NCBI RefSeq assembly: GCF_018873765.1
Contig: NC_057925.1
Coordinates: 6,211,568-6,275,567 of the forward strand
Direction: 5' to 3'
Length of the DNA stretch: 64,000 bases
From: Telopea speciosissima
Taxonomy: Eukaryota > Streptophyta > Magnoliopsida > Proteales > Proteaceae
Shown one piece after another: positions 36,966-49,600 of the stretch (its first letter is position 1; the number at the start of each line of letters is the position of its first letter). Under the pieces are notes generated by a model that searched no databases, had not been told where the DNA came from, and saw nothing but the letters and a program-made list of their open reading frames with translations. A program made the position numbers and the translations under genes.

Positions 36966-39275
36966 ATATAGTATTTTAAAAAAAAATTTATTTACCTAAT
37001 GCTTTAACCTGATATTTTTGTGGTGCAGATCCTTTAACCTGTTCTTAACCTATTGATGTGAAGAGACATAAGACTTCCACATAAAAAAAAAAAGAAGAAA
37101 ACATTCATCCCTAAAAACAATGAAATAATGACAGAATCCAAAATAGTTTAAGTTTACTTGTACAAATGACCGTTTGAAACTTAATTACATTTAGTCTACC
37201 TTACCCCAAAGGACACTTACAACCTATGAGAAATTATTAAAATTCAAAAACAAAATAAACAATATTTGTACTTTGCTCTATGTCTTCAATCAATGAACAC
37301 CTTAGACAAGGAGTGCTTTGAATCACCAAGCAACTCCAGTAAACACACAAAATTTAGCAATAACTCATTGACAATAGTATTCAAATGGACGTTACCTGCA
37401 GCAATATAACCATGTACCAATCTTTATTAGCTTGATCATGTCGAAAAAGTGTCTAGTTTGAAATCAAACTCGCAATAGACAGTACCTGTAGCAATATAAC
37501 CATGTACCAATTTTATCAGCTCATATCGGCATAAAGTATCATAGAGAACAAAGAAGTAGAATCTACAATGATTGATACACCATCTCAATGTCACTGTATA
37601 GTTCAATCATATCTTCTGATGATATCCCAAAAAAAACAAACTAAACAAGAACTACTGCAGACACATTTTTGCTAACTTTCAGCTAAGAAGCATGGCCAGA
37701 TTTTCAATCCATCATCTATATCCAATTTCAACCAAAGAACATGCCTAAACTACCATGAAAAAAATAATGCTAACAGCTATATCTTTAAGGTTGAAAATAG
37801 AGTTCCAAAAATACCCAAGTTTGAAAAAAGAACAAAGGAAATCCTAAACCAAATGGAGTAGGTTCCCTACTTGAGTTGGAAAAAGATAATAAAGTCAAAG
37901 AACCCAGAAAACTACTACTCCCTTGGCTGAAAATGCTCGTTGTTTTTCTATTCTCCTTCTCTGACCTTCCTCTCTCTCATCTCATATAACTTTGCAGCAA
38001 TGTACATTGACCTAACAAGGAAAACATATAGACACATTTATTCGAAAGTGAAGAAAATAAATACAAACCAACGATTAAAAATAAATAATGTGGAGAAGGA
38101 AGCCATGTTTTTTACAAAATTTGTTCCATGAAACAACTTCTTCATGACTGAACTGCCATGCAAAGTTCCACACCACACTACAACACCTATCTCTGCTTGT
38201 TTTCGGAGTTTCTAGAACATTAAAAAACAAAAAAAAAAGCAACATGTATGAATCAAACAAATTTCCATGTACCCTAGAGTTGCATTGGGGAGCCAACAGC
38301 AATGGGGAGTGCAGTATACAAAATGGGAATTAGAATGAAGAGAAGAGTAATTATTGAGAAAGAACCATGAACAACTCTATGCCATCAAGTGAAGTTTGCT
38401 ACACGGAAAGCTACTCATTTAAAAACATCTAGACCAATATACAGAAGAAGAAAAGACTATCCATTACCTCATCAACATCTCCATTGTCATTATAAGAATA
38501 ATAATTTAGTAGGCCAAGAGAAAAGTATGAAGTCAAATTCAGATTACCGTAGATGTTGGAGCATAGGACATCATGTTTTCATCCCCAGGAAACTACGTGG
38601 ATAGTGTTCAATCATTACTCCACCACCTGAGCCATTTTAAAGACCTTGCTAATCCATTCATAAAATGAGACTTTCTCATGGCGGATGAGGAAACAAATTG
38701 CACTCTTTCATCATACTCGAACCAAATATTAGAAAAGAACCAAAGAAGGAGAGTCATGAACACATATTTTCACAAAAGCACGAATAGAACTTATGGATAT
38801 TGTCAACTGAACAGAAAATATTCAAGAATCGAGAGAGAGAGAGAGAGAGGGATTGACAAACCTAATTCATCGCTGGATTTGAAGTCTATACTTATATGTT
38901 CTCCATAACGCAGTTTCCTACGGCGTAATATAACTTATTTCTCTAGACAAATTAGATATTGTGTGTCTAAGCACGTCACGTGCTGATATGAGAATTAGAA
39001 TTGACAGCGTCTCTAATGTATCTCAGTATAACTTGAATCCAGAAGACCACTCATACAATTATGCTAAGAAACTGAAGAAGTAGTCAGTATTTAGAAGAAC
39101 ACTAAGAAGTGCCAAATCATATCCAACGGGCCAAGTCATAGAATTGTTCATAGTCACAACCAATGGTAATTCAACTGGGGGAAGAAATGAAAGAGAAACC
39201 AAGAACTACCATAAAAAAAAAATAATTTTAAATCTAAATATATTTGAAGTCTAGATAACCAAATAAAATCAAATG
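36966..39275. other. CACTA interior, unrecognised
   Basis: AT-rich filler between the left array and the duplicated block. A direct repeat with the core CAATATAACCATGTACCAAT is near 37402 and 37492, and a (GA)n run is near 38831-38849. No transposase motif was seen. Confidence 0.4.
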
Positions 39276-39526
39276 AGCAGTAGCTTGTGGCCGCCATAAG
39301 CAGCCCATGGCCATGGTACAGCAGCTAAGGCCAAGTTTGCTGCAGATACAGGGATCAAAAAGAAAAAAAAAATTAGTTTGAAATGCATGCCAGGCTGCTG
39401 CACAAGCAGTAGCTTGTGGATGCCATAAGCAGTCCATGGCCAGGATACAGCAGCCATGGCCGAGGCTGCTGCAGCTACAGGGTGCAAAAAGAAAAAAATG
39501 GTTTGAAATGCATGCCAGGCTGCTGC
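39276..39526. repeat. Tandem ~125-bp GC-richer duplication inside the CACTA element
   Basis: Two imperfect copies (about 39276-39402 and 39403-39526) begin GCAGTAGCTTGTGG and end TTTGAAATGCATGCCAGGCT plus a few bases. A separate ~70-bp direct repeat with core CAAATATATTTGAAG flanks the block, near 39197-39272 and 39797-39863. An open frame across the block reflects the repeat, with no recognised protein. Confidence 0.65.
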
Positions 39527-39863
39527 CTTTTGCAGACAGCCATGGTGTCCATGTGTGCAAGGCCCAATGGTCAAGAGGCCTAAGGGAGTGAGGATGTAGG
39601 CCGCATGAGCCTAGGTGGCCTGGGGTGCAAGGTATCATGGCAGCAAGGGCCAGAAGGGGCTGTGGTTATGGGGACTGGTGCTTGAAAACACCCAATGCCG
39701 AGGATGTGTGATATAGTTGCAGCAAAGGCTGCCTGGGTTTAGCGTGTAATGCACCTGTTGGTATGTATGCAAAGTGCTGCCGGCAATGCATCAGAGAAAC
39801 CAAGAACTATCATAAAAAAAATCCAAATATATTTGAAGCTCAGATAATCAAATAAAAACAAAC

Positions 39864-41533
39864 GATAATAACAAACAGACAAAAAGGGAGGAAATAAAAA
39901 TAAAACTCATAGCAAATGAGATATCACAAAGAAACAAACATAGTAGGAACCAGGGATGAAAAAGAAAGAGACAAATTTAAACCAAACTAAAAAACTTTGA
40001 TTGTAGCATGGCCAAAGAAAAGCCAAAAAAAAGGAGCTCAAATACAGATGAACATGTGCAATTTCTTAAAAAAAGCAACTGTAACAGGGTTTGACAAGAG
40101 ACATTGAACCCCATAAGCAAGTCCAATACTGTAAAATGGCCAAAAAAAATTATAACACCTATGTTCTGCCCAGCTTCTTGAAGTGCTAAAACCTCTTTCT
40201 TGTGTTGTTTATCAAACAAGGAAGGGAGAGATTTTTTTTTTTTATCACTTTATCTCTCTATTATTACTATTTTTTACTATATTTTGTGACAAAATAGAAT
40301 CCAGCATGTGGCCATATGGCTATGATGCAACAGATAAACCAACTACCAGTGATTAGAATACAAACCCTTGTAATTACATATTGACTTTTTATATTTTTTG
40401 ATAAATAATGATTATATCAAAAGCGAAACGAAATTACATCAAGATAAAATACACTACTACCCACCACAATGAACAGCTGGAAACAGAATCAACAGCAAAC
40501 AAGACCAAACAAAGATTAGTTAATAGGAAAAGAAAGAGGCCTACCACAAAATTCTTTTATTATAATTTTATTTACCAGTCAAGTCTTATTAAACAAAATT
40601 TTGATAACAGAAGAGAACTACTACTAAAAGGAAGGGGAGAAAAAGGAAATAACTTTCCTTTTCAAAATAAGACAGATTGTGTGATTTTCTTTTGACAAAT
40701 AGTGTGCTGTCCAAATGGCTTAATTCCTAGTGGGTTTTCCCACCCCGTTTGATCCCACAAATATATATGTATTTAAAATACCTAAGAAGCAGTTATTAAT
40801 TCAAAAAATATACTGACTATACAAAATCTGGAAATCTAACCTCATTTTCCTTCATAGCACTAAGTTTATAAAAGAATAATTCAAACTTCAAATACTTAAA
40901 ATCCTTAAAGAAAACAAATGGCGATTTCTTCAACAGAAGATTAAGATAAACTCCACCTGCTGAAACCTTTCCCCTCCACCTGCTGAAGCCTTTCCCTGGA
41001 CAAATATGTACAAGTTCTAAGAAATACAAATCCCAAACAACCCCTTGAAAATCCAAAAAACTTCTAACAAAAACCTCCTCCAAGTGCTCATTTCTTTCAC
41101 CACAGCTAAGTCATTCAATGAAGCATCAAAGATCCTGTCCACTGCACTGAATTCAATGTGAACCAAAAAAATAGCAGCTTCAACTACCATTTTAATGAGC
41201 TAATAACAAACTCTAAGGTTTTCACAGTACCAAATGGTTTCTAATAACAAATTCTAAGGTTTTCAACTACCATTTTGATTTATAGAAGAAGAACATTTTG
41301 TTAAGACTCCAATATTCCATCAGAGTAACAAAGTTTTAGCTTGTCAATCTTGTTCCTACTGCATATATTTGTGTTTTTTTCCAAATTTTTGTAAAATTAA
41401 AGATTTGAATCCCAATTATTAGCCATTATAATGACTAGTTTTGACATCAATATAATTGTAGCTCTTAAATGGCATATCATTTAATAATTTCTTCAATTTA
41501 AAGAATAAAAGTTCATAAGATTCCTATTCTGCA
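39864..41533. other. CACTA interior, unrecognised
   Basis: AT-rich DNA. The minus strand around 41050-41165 stays open and reads plausibly (VDRIFDASLNDLAVVKEM), but matches no family I know. It could be another captured scrap. Confidence 0.35.
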
Positions 41534-41773
41534 TCATTGGTATCCAAAATATGGATAAAGAAATAAAGCTAAAGAGAAATCAGAACCTCTATCTTTGTAT
41601 TCAAACTTTTTGTTGAATTTGCTTTCCCAAATCCCAAAAAACTCTCCAGTCATTACAAAGGGCAAGAGACACAGTAGGATTAAACCAGAGACTGTAATTA
41701 ACGCAAGCTCTGTCACCCACCGTATGTCTCTGCAGCAGTTGATCAACCTCAGTAACTCATGCTCACTCCCCAT
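41534..41773 (-). CDS. Unrecognised small open frame inside the CACTA element
   Basis: I do not recognise this 79-codon frame. It begins MGSEHELLRLINCCRDIRWV and then has one hydrophobic stretch (about residues 22-43, LALITVSGLILLCLLPFVM) suited to a membrane helix, followed by a charged tail. It lies about 270 bp beyond the donor site of the captured bHLH exon, on the same strand. It may therefore be a second captured exon, part of the captured gene's intron, or chance. No start-site or splice evidence decides between these. Confidence 0.25.
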   Translation of the reverse strand: MGSEHELLRLINCCRDIRWVTELALITVSGLILLCLLPFVMTGEFFGIWESKFNKKFEYKDRGSDFSLALFLYPYFGYQ

Positions 41774-42042
41774 GGTGGTAAAAGAACAAACTCAAAAAAA
41801 GCAAAAGCATTTAAAGGAAAAACGAAAAGGAACGGAAATGATTCAAACAAAACACAAATATACGAGCAATATATAGATTTAATCCGAGCAAAAGCATTTA
41901 TGAAAGAAACTTGATTCAAAAGAACAAAGACCAGTAATAGTATTAAGTTCCAAAGATGAATTAAACAATTAACTGAAAGTAGCAACCCAATCCATAGAAG
42001 ATCAGGAAAGGCGAAAGAGAAAATGAAAATAAGGAACCAAAC

Positions 42043-42249
42043 CTTTTCTGTACAGGGGACAAGCTTCCGAAGCGTAGCGAGATGAGAATTAATCCTCTCC
42101 CTACGCCTTCTTTCGGCCTCGCTATGGCTCTTCAAGGCCGCAAGAGCCTTGGCTTCAGGTATCGTCTTCTGCCCTAATCTCGTTGGAGCCTTAACAAGCC
42201 CCCCCTTCTCACTGTCCAGAACCAACGAAGACAACCCACCTCGACCCAT
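42043..42249 (-). pseudogene. Captured first exon of a bHLH transcription factor gene
   Basis: Exactly 69 codons from ATG to a GT donor in phase 0. The segment SHSEAERRRRERINSHLATL is the basic region and helix 1 of a plant bHLH domain, with the E-box-reading His, Glu and Arg set present. It is followed by RKLVPCTEK, where the loop begins. From memory the layout resembles the Arabidopsis bHLH30/32/106/107 group, in which an intron interrupts the domain at this point. Helix 2 and the rest of the protein are not found anywhere in the transposon, so no functional factor is encoded. It lies inside the CACTA element and was evidently captured from a host gene. Whether it is transcribed from its own upstream fragment is unknown. 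Confidence 0.85.
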
Positions 42250-42790
42250 TAGGGTTCGCAACCCACCAATATGTTGTGACTATGAAAACCTATCGAACAA
42301 TCTTGGAAAATCAGTAGAATAAGCATCGTGTGAATTCCAGGAGAAAGAACCTGAGAAGGAACAACAGAGTAAAACTTACTAAGTACCTCAGAGTAGGAGA
42401 TATTCCTCGAGCAGGGAGGCCAAGAGCAACACCAACGTCAGCTACAGCAGGCTGGCGCTCCGGGAAGTGGTGGCCGGAGCAACACCAACCCTAGAATCCT
42501 CCCCTTGATCCTCAATCGGTTGTTTTAGCCCCAAATGGTCCACAACAGTTGCAGCGGGAGCAAGGTTGAAAGAGATTTGAGAGAAATCTCAGAGAGAATG
42601 TGAAGATTAGATAGGGAGAGAGGGACGGTGAGAGATTGAGAGAGATTTGAGAGATTTGAGGGATCGTGATAGATTGAGAGAGAAACATGAGGGATTGGGA
42701 TTTGAAAGTTTAGAGAGGGTATCGATCAATTAGCGCGCGGCAAGAGGCACGAAATGAATAGGCCTTGGAGTTTTTTTTGTGAAAAAAACT
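42250..42790 (-). other. Possible captured 5' region of the bHLH gene
   Basis: GC-richer sequence upstream of the captured exon includes a stretch near 42400-42480 with CCACTTCCCGGAGCGCCAGC on the minus strand and a GAGAGA-rich leader near 42560-42700. Together these look like a promoter or 5' UTR picked up with the exon. The capture boundary is not visible. Confidence 0.4.
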
Positions 42791-42794
42791 ATTA

Positions 42795-43395
<601 letters not shown>

Positions 43396-44871
43396 TTACA
43401 TGCATTAAGCACAAGCAATCTATTCTTAAGTACAATTTTTTTAAAAAAAATTTCTAGTAATTAAAATAACTACTTTGTTAAGAAAGGAGAAATTAGGGAT
43501 TTTTCCAAGCCAAGCTAAACCAGAGACACTAACCCTAACCAAGTATGATCTTTTAATGTTGGCGTTTCCCAGCCCTAACCCAGTGCACGCATGAGCAAGA
43601 AAACCTAAGAGTCGAACCAAAGAAGAATCGGTTCGATTTTGGTTGTAAGAAAAGGAATCTTTTTTCGGTTCGGTTTGATTTCGGATTCTAGGGTAAAATT
43701 ACCAAGTCTACTCTATATTGTCTTAAAAGTTCCGAGAGAAGGTTTGTGGGCTGCTATCAAAAACACTCCAAAAGCCACTGTTGCACAAAGAAAAGCTCTA
43801 TGTGGAACAATCTTATTTACAACTTGATATGGTCAAGAACCAGTTGAGTTTTCAAAGATGAATGCAGAAAACATTATTAAGTTGCAAAGAAAATTTGGGT
43901 ATCTTTATGAATCCAAGTGATTAAATATACACTTAACTTTGAACTTTAATTTCTTTTCTTATTTTGGAAACAAGCTATACTAGACCTTCTATTTTTTCGG
44001 TGGATTATACACCGTTTTCACGTCAATTTGTATTAATAGTTGGAGGCTCAATTCTACATTATTTATTGGTGAAATATCTTTGTGGGCGATGGGACATAGA
44101 CTGAATATGAAACTGGATCGAAATCGAAACTGAACCAAGTTGGTTCGGTATTAGTTTTGAAAATTGTTCTTATTCACGAATAACCGAAACCAAACCAATT
44201 AACACCTCGAGGGAAACCAGCCCAACCTAGGCGAGATTGGAAGGTGTTTTCAGTCAATTAATGAGCATTCGGCCTGCGCTAGCACGGGGCCAATGGGAGC
44301 ACGTGCGGAAGAATCTGTCTGTATGAAATTTCTATCTTTCATGGGGGAAGGATGGTCATTTCGCCCCCTCTGTGTCTAAGCACAAGGCGCAAACTCCCGG
44401 ACAGAGTTATTTTTCCCATAAATCTATGCATACTTAAAACGATCGTTTGAGTTCGAAGAGAATACTTACTCGATGGCTCTTCCAAGATACCAAAGATGGC
44501 CACGATAAAAAGTCCACTCTCTTGTAATCCTTCAAAGCTTCTTCTAAGGATAGACTTGAGTTGTTCAACTCACCATACCCTGCAACCAGAAATTAACACC
44601 CCCCATTAAAGTATATTCATACGATATGCTATTAAAAGATAACATGGGCGGTTAGTTTAGAGAATCAGAATCGGATCACTCACCATTTTCAGTAATGAAA
44701 ATAACTGGATTTCTGTAATTTTTCTTTATGTAGATCAGAATGTCTGGAATTCCCCTTGGATACACGTAGAATGAAGCTACACCAGTCTGTAAACTATAAG
44801 GTTTTACTTAATATATAGAGATCTCCATAGATCACATCAATATTGATCAGGTCTCAATTTTATAGAGTTCC

Positions 44872-45445
44872 ATTTCGAGGTGCAAGTTTCACCCTGTTTG
44901 TCTAACCCTCCCTGGCCCGTCCTGAGTCCGAATAGGGTCTGGGTTGAGATATGTGGCCATGAGGATCAGGGCTGGAAATTTCTAGCCCTGAGTCAAGGTC
45001 AGGTCGGACCAGGGTTGAGGCCTCGAGCTGAGCTTGGCCCGGCCCAGCCTACCTTGTTTTAAATTATACTATAAAATTCATATTGATATACTTTATATAT
45101 TAATTATAAACTTTAAGTGTCACACATACTTTGTTATATAATATATTATATATGAAGATAATTATAAGTGATAGTATATTTTATTATATCAGTTATTTTA
45201 TGTAAAATAAATATTTTTCTTCCTAAATTAGCACAACTCAATCCAGTCCATGCATCTCTTCCTTCCCCCACTCAATGATCAGGGTCAATTAGGGTAAGCC
45301 TGGCCCGACCCTAAGGATGGGCTAGGGTTGGATTTTTCAGGCCCTGAGACAAGGTCGGGTCGGACCTAGGCCTAGCTAAAGGGACTCAGGGTTAGACAGA
45401 AATTTTAAAAAGCCCAACCCAACCCGACCCTGTTGCAGCCCTAGT
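44872..45445. mobile_element. Degenerate C/G-rich dispersed repeat in pseudogene intron 10
   Basis: Contains GACCCTGTTGCAGCCCTAG at its right edge and GGGTCTGGGTTGAGATATGT near 44937. These are words shared with repeats near 9900-10050, 47520-47660, 47970-48100 and 62780-62940. The edges and duplication are not secure. Confidence 0.4.
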
Positions 45446-45699
45446 TCCATTCCAATGAAGTGTTTAACATGAAATATTGCAAAGTCTGTTAAGGTAAAAA
45501 CTCATACCGGTGCACCAATGAATGTCCCATTCCTTGAAACTGTTCAAATTATAGAAGAGATTGTTAGCATGAAGGTGACAATCATACCAACTAGAGTGAA
45601 CTTTTTGAGGGTTAATTTTTTTGACTCAACCTACCTGTGTGGTTAACATGAGAATCAGTTGTGGAGGTTATGTTACCAGAGCTCTTCAAGTCAACATTA

Positions 45700-45876
<177 letters not shown>

Positions 45877-46210
45877 TCATGGTTCATCATGATACTTCCA
45901 TTGGATCGGTGAATTGGCTGATTTGTATCAGAATCGATTGACACTGATCCCGCTTTTCACTGTTCCTAATCATTGCTTCCTGAATCAGAATTGGATTGAC
46001 CTATTCTTAGTCATTTTTCTTTATAAACCATCTTGAATCGAATCGATTCCTGATTCCTAAACCAATTCGATTTGCACTATAAAATAGTTTAGATTTTTTA
46101 TTCTTAAACCGATTTAGGCCAATTCCAATCTGATTTAGATCGGAAACTCTTTGACCGATTCCCTTCCCGACTCTGAGTTTTAAAACCTTGGTGTTTAGGC
46201 CCTTGTTTGT

Positions 46211-46383
46211 TTGGATCTTTTCCCCAGCCTTGTATGGCTCCCACACCTACAGACACAAGGCACCTACACCGCCTGAAATTTCCACCTGTCCATAGGGGCA
46301 AGGTGGTCAAAGTGCCTTGTGTGTCTAGGGCCTCTAGGCATGGGAGCCACACAAGGCGCAAGACCAAGTAGCGTTCTTTCTCC
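46211..46383. mobile_element. MITE-like element of the AACGCTACTTGG family
   Basis: Inner arms CTTGTATGGCTCCCACACC and GGGAGCCACACAAGG form an inverted repeat around GGGGCAAGGTGGTCA. The right end CAAGTAGCGTTCTTTCTCC matches the left end of the 62353-62543 copy in reverse complement. It lies in an intron of the pseudogene; borders are approximate. Confidence 0.5.
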
Positions 46384-46677
46384 TTTTTAATAAATTTGAT
46401 TATTTACCAAAAAAAGAACACACCTATCACTTGCCATCCTAGCATGAAATCGAGAGCTCAATGGGCGGCCGCAACGTTGGATTTGCTTATGGAGAAGGGT
46501 ACCATCCAGTGTGACACCAATGCAATTCCAATCTTTCCCTTTTGAGACCTCTGCTCTCACAAATCCAAGATGGTTTAGAATGAGGATCGATTCTACCCAA
46601 ATGTGGCATGAAAGATTAAGAACAGCCATGAAAATGATAAATTGAACTTATAATTCTTTATAACATATTAAACTTAA

Positions 46678-46812
46678 GGGAGAATGTTCTTTGTGCCGCA
46701 GCGTAGCCTACGCCCAAACATATGGCCAGCCTGTGCAAGGGGCAAGGTGATCATTGCACCCATCCCCATGTGCCTGAGTGCAGCCTGCGCTGTGGCACAG
46801 AGAACAACGCCC
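46678..46812. mobile_element. MITE of the GTTCTCTGTGCCG family with long flanking duplication
   Basis: 135-bp copy with arms GAATGTTCTTTGTGCCGCAG and CTGCGCTGTGGCACAGAGAA. It is flanked by a 24-bp left repeat (46654-46677) and its 22-bp right version (46813-46834), both starting TTCTTTATAACAT and ending TAAACTTAA. The intact paralogue has a single equivalent stretch near 54588-54608. Confidence 0.75.
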
Positions 46813-46997
46813 TTCTTTATAACATTAAACTTAATTAGTGTGAAGCTTATGGTGATCCCACTCACTTGGCACTTTTTCTTGTATAGATTTACTGTAGCAG
46901 CATGAGATAGACGAGCAACCTTATAGGGCTCAGTCCCAGAATCCCCAGGAATACAACCTGTACTCACCCATTTAGAGCATCTACCGGGAGCCTTAGA

Positions 46998-47267
46998 TAC
47001 GGATGTAAATGAATAGTCAAAATCCGTTTCCGTATTCGTGTCTGTATTTGTTTAGCACTATCCGAATCCGTCCGAAAGCTAAACGGATACGGATACGGAT
47101 AGGCTATAGCTATCCGAAAAGCCATATTTACATGTAAACGGATAAAATTCCCGATCCGTATCCATGTCCGTATCTGTTTAGCACTATTCGAATCTGTTCT
47201 AAAGCTAATCAAATGCGGATGCAGATATAGCACTATCCGAGCCGAATCCGATCCGTTTACATTCCTA
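46998..47267. mobile_element. hAT-like MITE, 270 bp, inside pseudogene exon 7
   Basis: Starts TACGGATGTAAATG and ends TTTACATTCCTA. It is flanked by the perfect 8-bp duplication GCCTTAGA (46990-46997 and 47268-47275). Removing it restores the exon alignment with the paralogue. The interior consists of CGGATAC/GTATCCG words. A 270-bp sister copy is at 54974-55243. Confidence 0.88.
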
Positions 47268-47785
47268 GCCTTAGATCCTGTGGCATATCCAAAAGTATTG
47301 TAGATATATGGCTCATTGAAGGTGATCCAGTGCTTCACACGGTCACCAAATTCTCTAAAGCAAAGATCCGCAAAATCCCGATAGTCCTTTCTATGTAGGA
47401 AATCAGAAGATCCAATTTGTCCATCAGATTTGGCACCATATTTTTGTGGTCTCTCCAAGTGAGCAACACCCAAAGAGGTATGTTTGGGGCCTTGTCTGCT
47501 TTTATCCATCACCGAAGGCTGCAAGTCTGCAACAGGGTTGGGTTGGGGCGGGCTTTTTAAATTTCCAATCCAACCCTATGTCCTCTTAGCTGGGCCCAGT
47601 CCCAGACAATCCTAAGTGAAAGATTGGAAAATCCAACCCTAACCCACCCTCAAGGTTGCGTTGGGCTGTCCCTGATTGGCCGTAATCATGGGGTGGGGGG
47701 AAGGGAGAGAAATGCATGAACTGGGCTAAGTTGGGTTGGGGAGAAAATTATCAATTTTACTTAATTAACACTATAATAAAATATG

Positions 47786-47922
47786 GTTGATGTTCTCTGT
47801 GCCGTAGCACAGCCTACGCCCAGACACATGGGCCTGCCATTCAGGGGGGTAGGGTGGTCATTTCGCCCACCCCCATGTGTTTGGGCACAACCTGCGTCCC
47901 CAACACCCAGAATACTTTGCCA
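47786..47922. mobile_element. MITE of the GTTCTCTGTGCCG family
   Basis: Left arm GATGTTCTCTGTGCCGTAGC and ACGCCCAGACACATGGGCC are intact. The right arm (CATGTGTTTGGGCACAACCT) is intact only in part, with a decayed terminus. Confidence 0.65.
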
Positions 47923-48731
47923 TAAAATTTATTATCACTTATTATCTTCATATATAACTTAAAACAGGTCGGACTGAGTCAAGGCCAGAATTTCCACCCC
48001 TGACCCACCATTAGGGCCAGGTATCTCAGCCTAGGCCCTATTCAGCCTCAGGGAGGGTTCGGGCCGACAAGACCAGAATTGCACCCTTACTATCACGTAC
48101 CACTTCCCCACCGTAGTTGAAGAGAAACCCACTACTGTGATCTTATATATAATGACTTCCCCTACATTTGACACTACTCTGAGAGTCCCATCGAAGTGCC
48201 AAATCCCGTTAGTCTCTCTTCATTGTGGGTGAAGAAAAATCAGGTCCATAGTTCTTAAGAGAACTTTTACTAACCCGCCGAATATATAAAGATATCACAT
48301 CGGATACTCTTGCATTAAAACCTAGTAAAATATTGGGATAGGAAAATAAAAATTATTTTTCCTATAAATTATAGAGAAAGTTTTCTTCCACTGCAAGTGA
48401 AGGAAAAATACATCCAATCCAGTCACAAAAGGCTGGATACCTGCACATCATGAGAGACAATGTTTATATATTTTTGGCGAACAGAGAATGATTTCAAGGT
48501 TCAGAGAGAGAGAGAGAGAGAGGTAAGTGATGAATTACATATTGGGTAGTAATCTGGGCCAAGAGATGGAGAATCTATAAGCATCCAATCCCATTTGCTT
48601 CAATAGATTCACAGCTTCCTGTTAATTAAATTTATTTATCAGGAGAAGTTGGTATCACTCATCAATATTATACTTGTAACGATGATAAGAATCAACAGCC
48701 ACATCTCCATTGCTGTGATCCGTTATTTTAC

Positions 48732-49208
48732 CTATCGATCACCACAAATATATACAATGGATTAACTCGCTATAGTTGGAAATAAAAGGAAGGATATTGA
48801 AGAAAGGAGATGATAAAGAAGTAGAGCTAGACACTTGGGCAGGTCTGTATAGGAACTTAAGGTAGCTAGAGCTGGATATTATTGGATCAGATTGGATTGA
48901 GTTGAAGGTTGAGAATTTTTAGATATTAAGAACAAGAAACCCTTGGTTTGTAAGGCCTGATTCTATGGAATTTTTTTTAGCTTTTGTCATTTGTCAAATT
49001 TCAACCTCAAATGCATGTATTTACCCATCTAGCTATCTAATAATATACCTCCCTTGTAGAGGTGTAATTAAGTTTGGCCTTGGGATTGAACATATATATT
49101 AACATGGGATTGATCATTAGAAATCCCATAATATAGGGAAATAAAATATACATGTATAGACTGAAGCCAATCAATCTAGCTAGGAGGACCCAGCCCGAAT
49201 TCTTTCAT
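48732..49208. other. Spacer upstream of the pseudogene
   Basis: Exons 1 and 2 of the beta-glucosidase would be expected here, but nothing matches them. The sequence is AT-rich and non-coding. Confidence 0.5.
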
Positions 49209-49591
49209 GGGTAAATTACATGTCACCCCGTGGTTTTCAAATCACTCCCTGATTTTTGAAAAAACTCATTCGTCCCTCCTTCAGTAACGGTGTTAGTCTA
49301 CTGTTAGTTATTGGTGTAAAAAGACTATTTTACCCTCACACTAAAACATTAGAATTAAATTTATAAAATACTATCCTTCAAAATCTATGTTTGGATGTCA
49401 AGGATAGGGTAGTTTAAGGATTTAAATTTATCTAACTGACTGACATCATCACTAATTAACAGCATAAAACTAACGGTAGGGACTCATTTGTCATACTGGG
49501 GTCTAATACAGGGGATGATTTGAGTATTTTCAAAAACCAGGGGGTGATTTGAGTTTCGTTTGAAAACCAGGGGGCGACGTGTAATTTACCC
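49209..49591. mobile_element. Mutator-like MITE, 383 bp
   Basis: Terminal inverted repeats GGGTAAATTACATGTCACCC and GGGTAAATTACACGTCGCCC (right end in reverse complement). It is flanked by the perfect 9-bp duplication TTCTTTCAT (49200-49208 and 49592-49600). It lies between the two beta-glucosidase copies and is non-coding. Confidence 0.88.
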
Positions 49592-49600
49592 TTCTTTCAT

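Noticed and set aside
39234-39638. 134-codon minus-strand frame
   Set aside because: It spans a tandem DNA duplication, resembles no family and has Cys/Trp-rich composition typical of chance translation.
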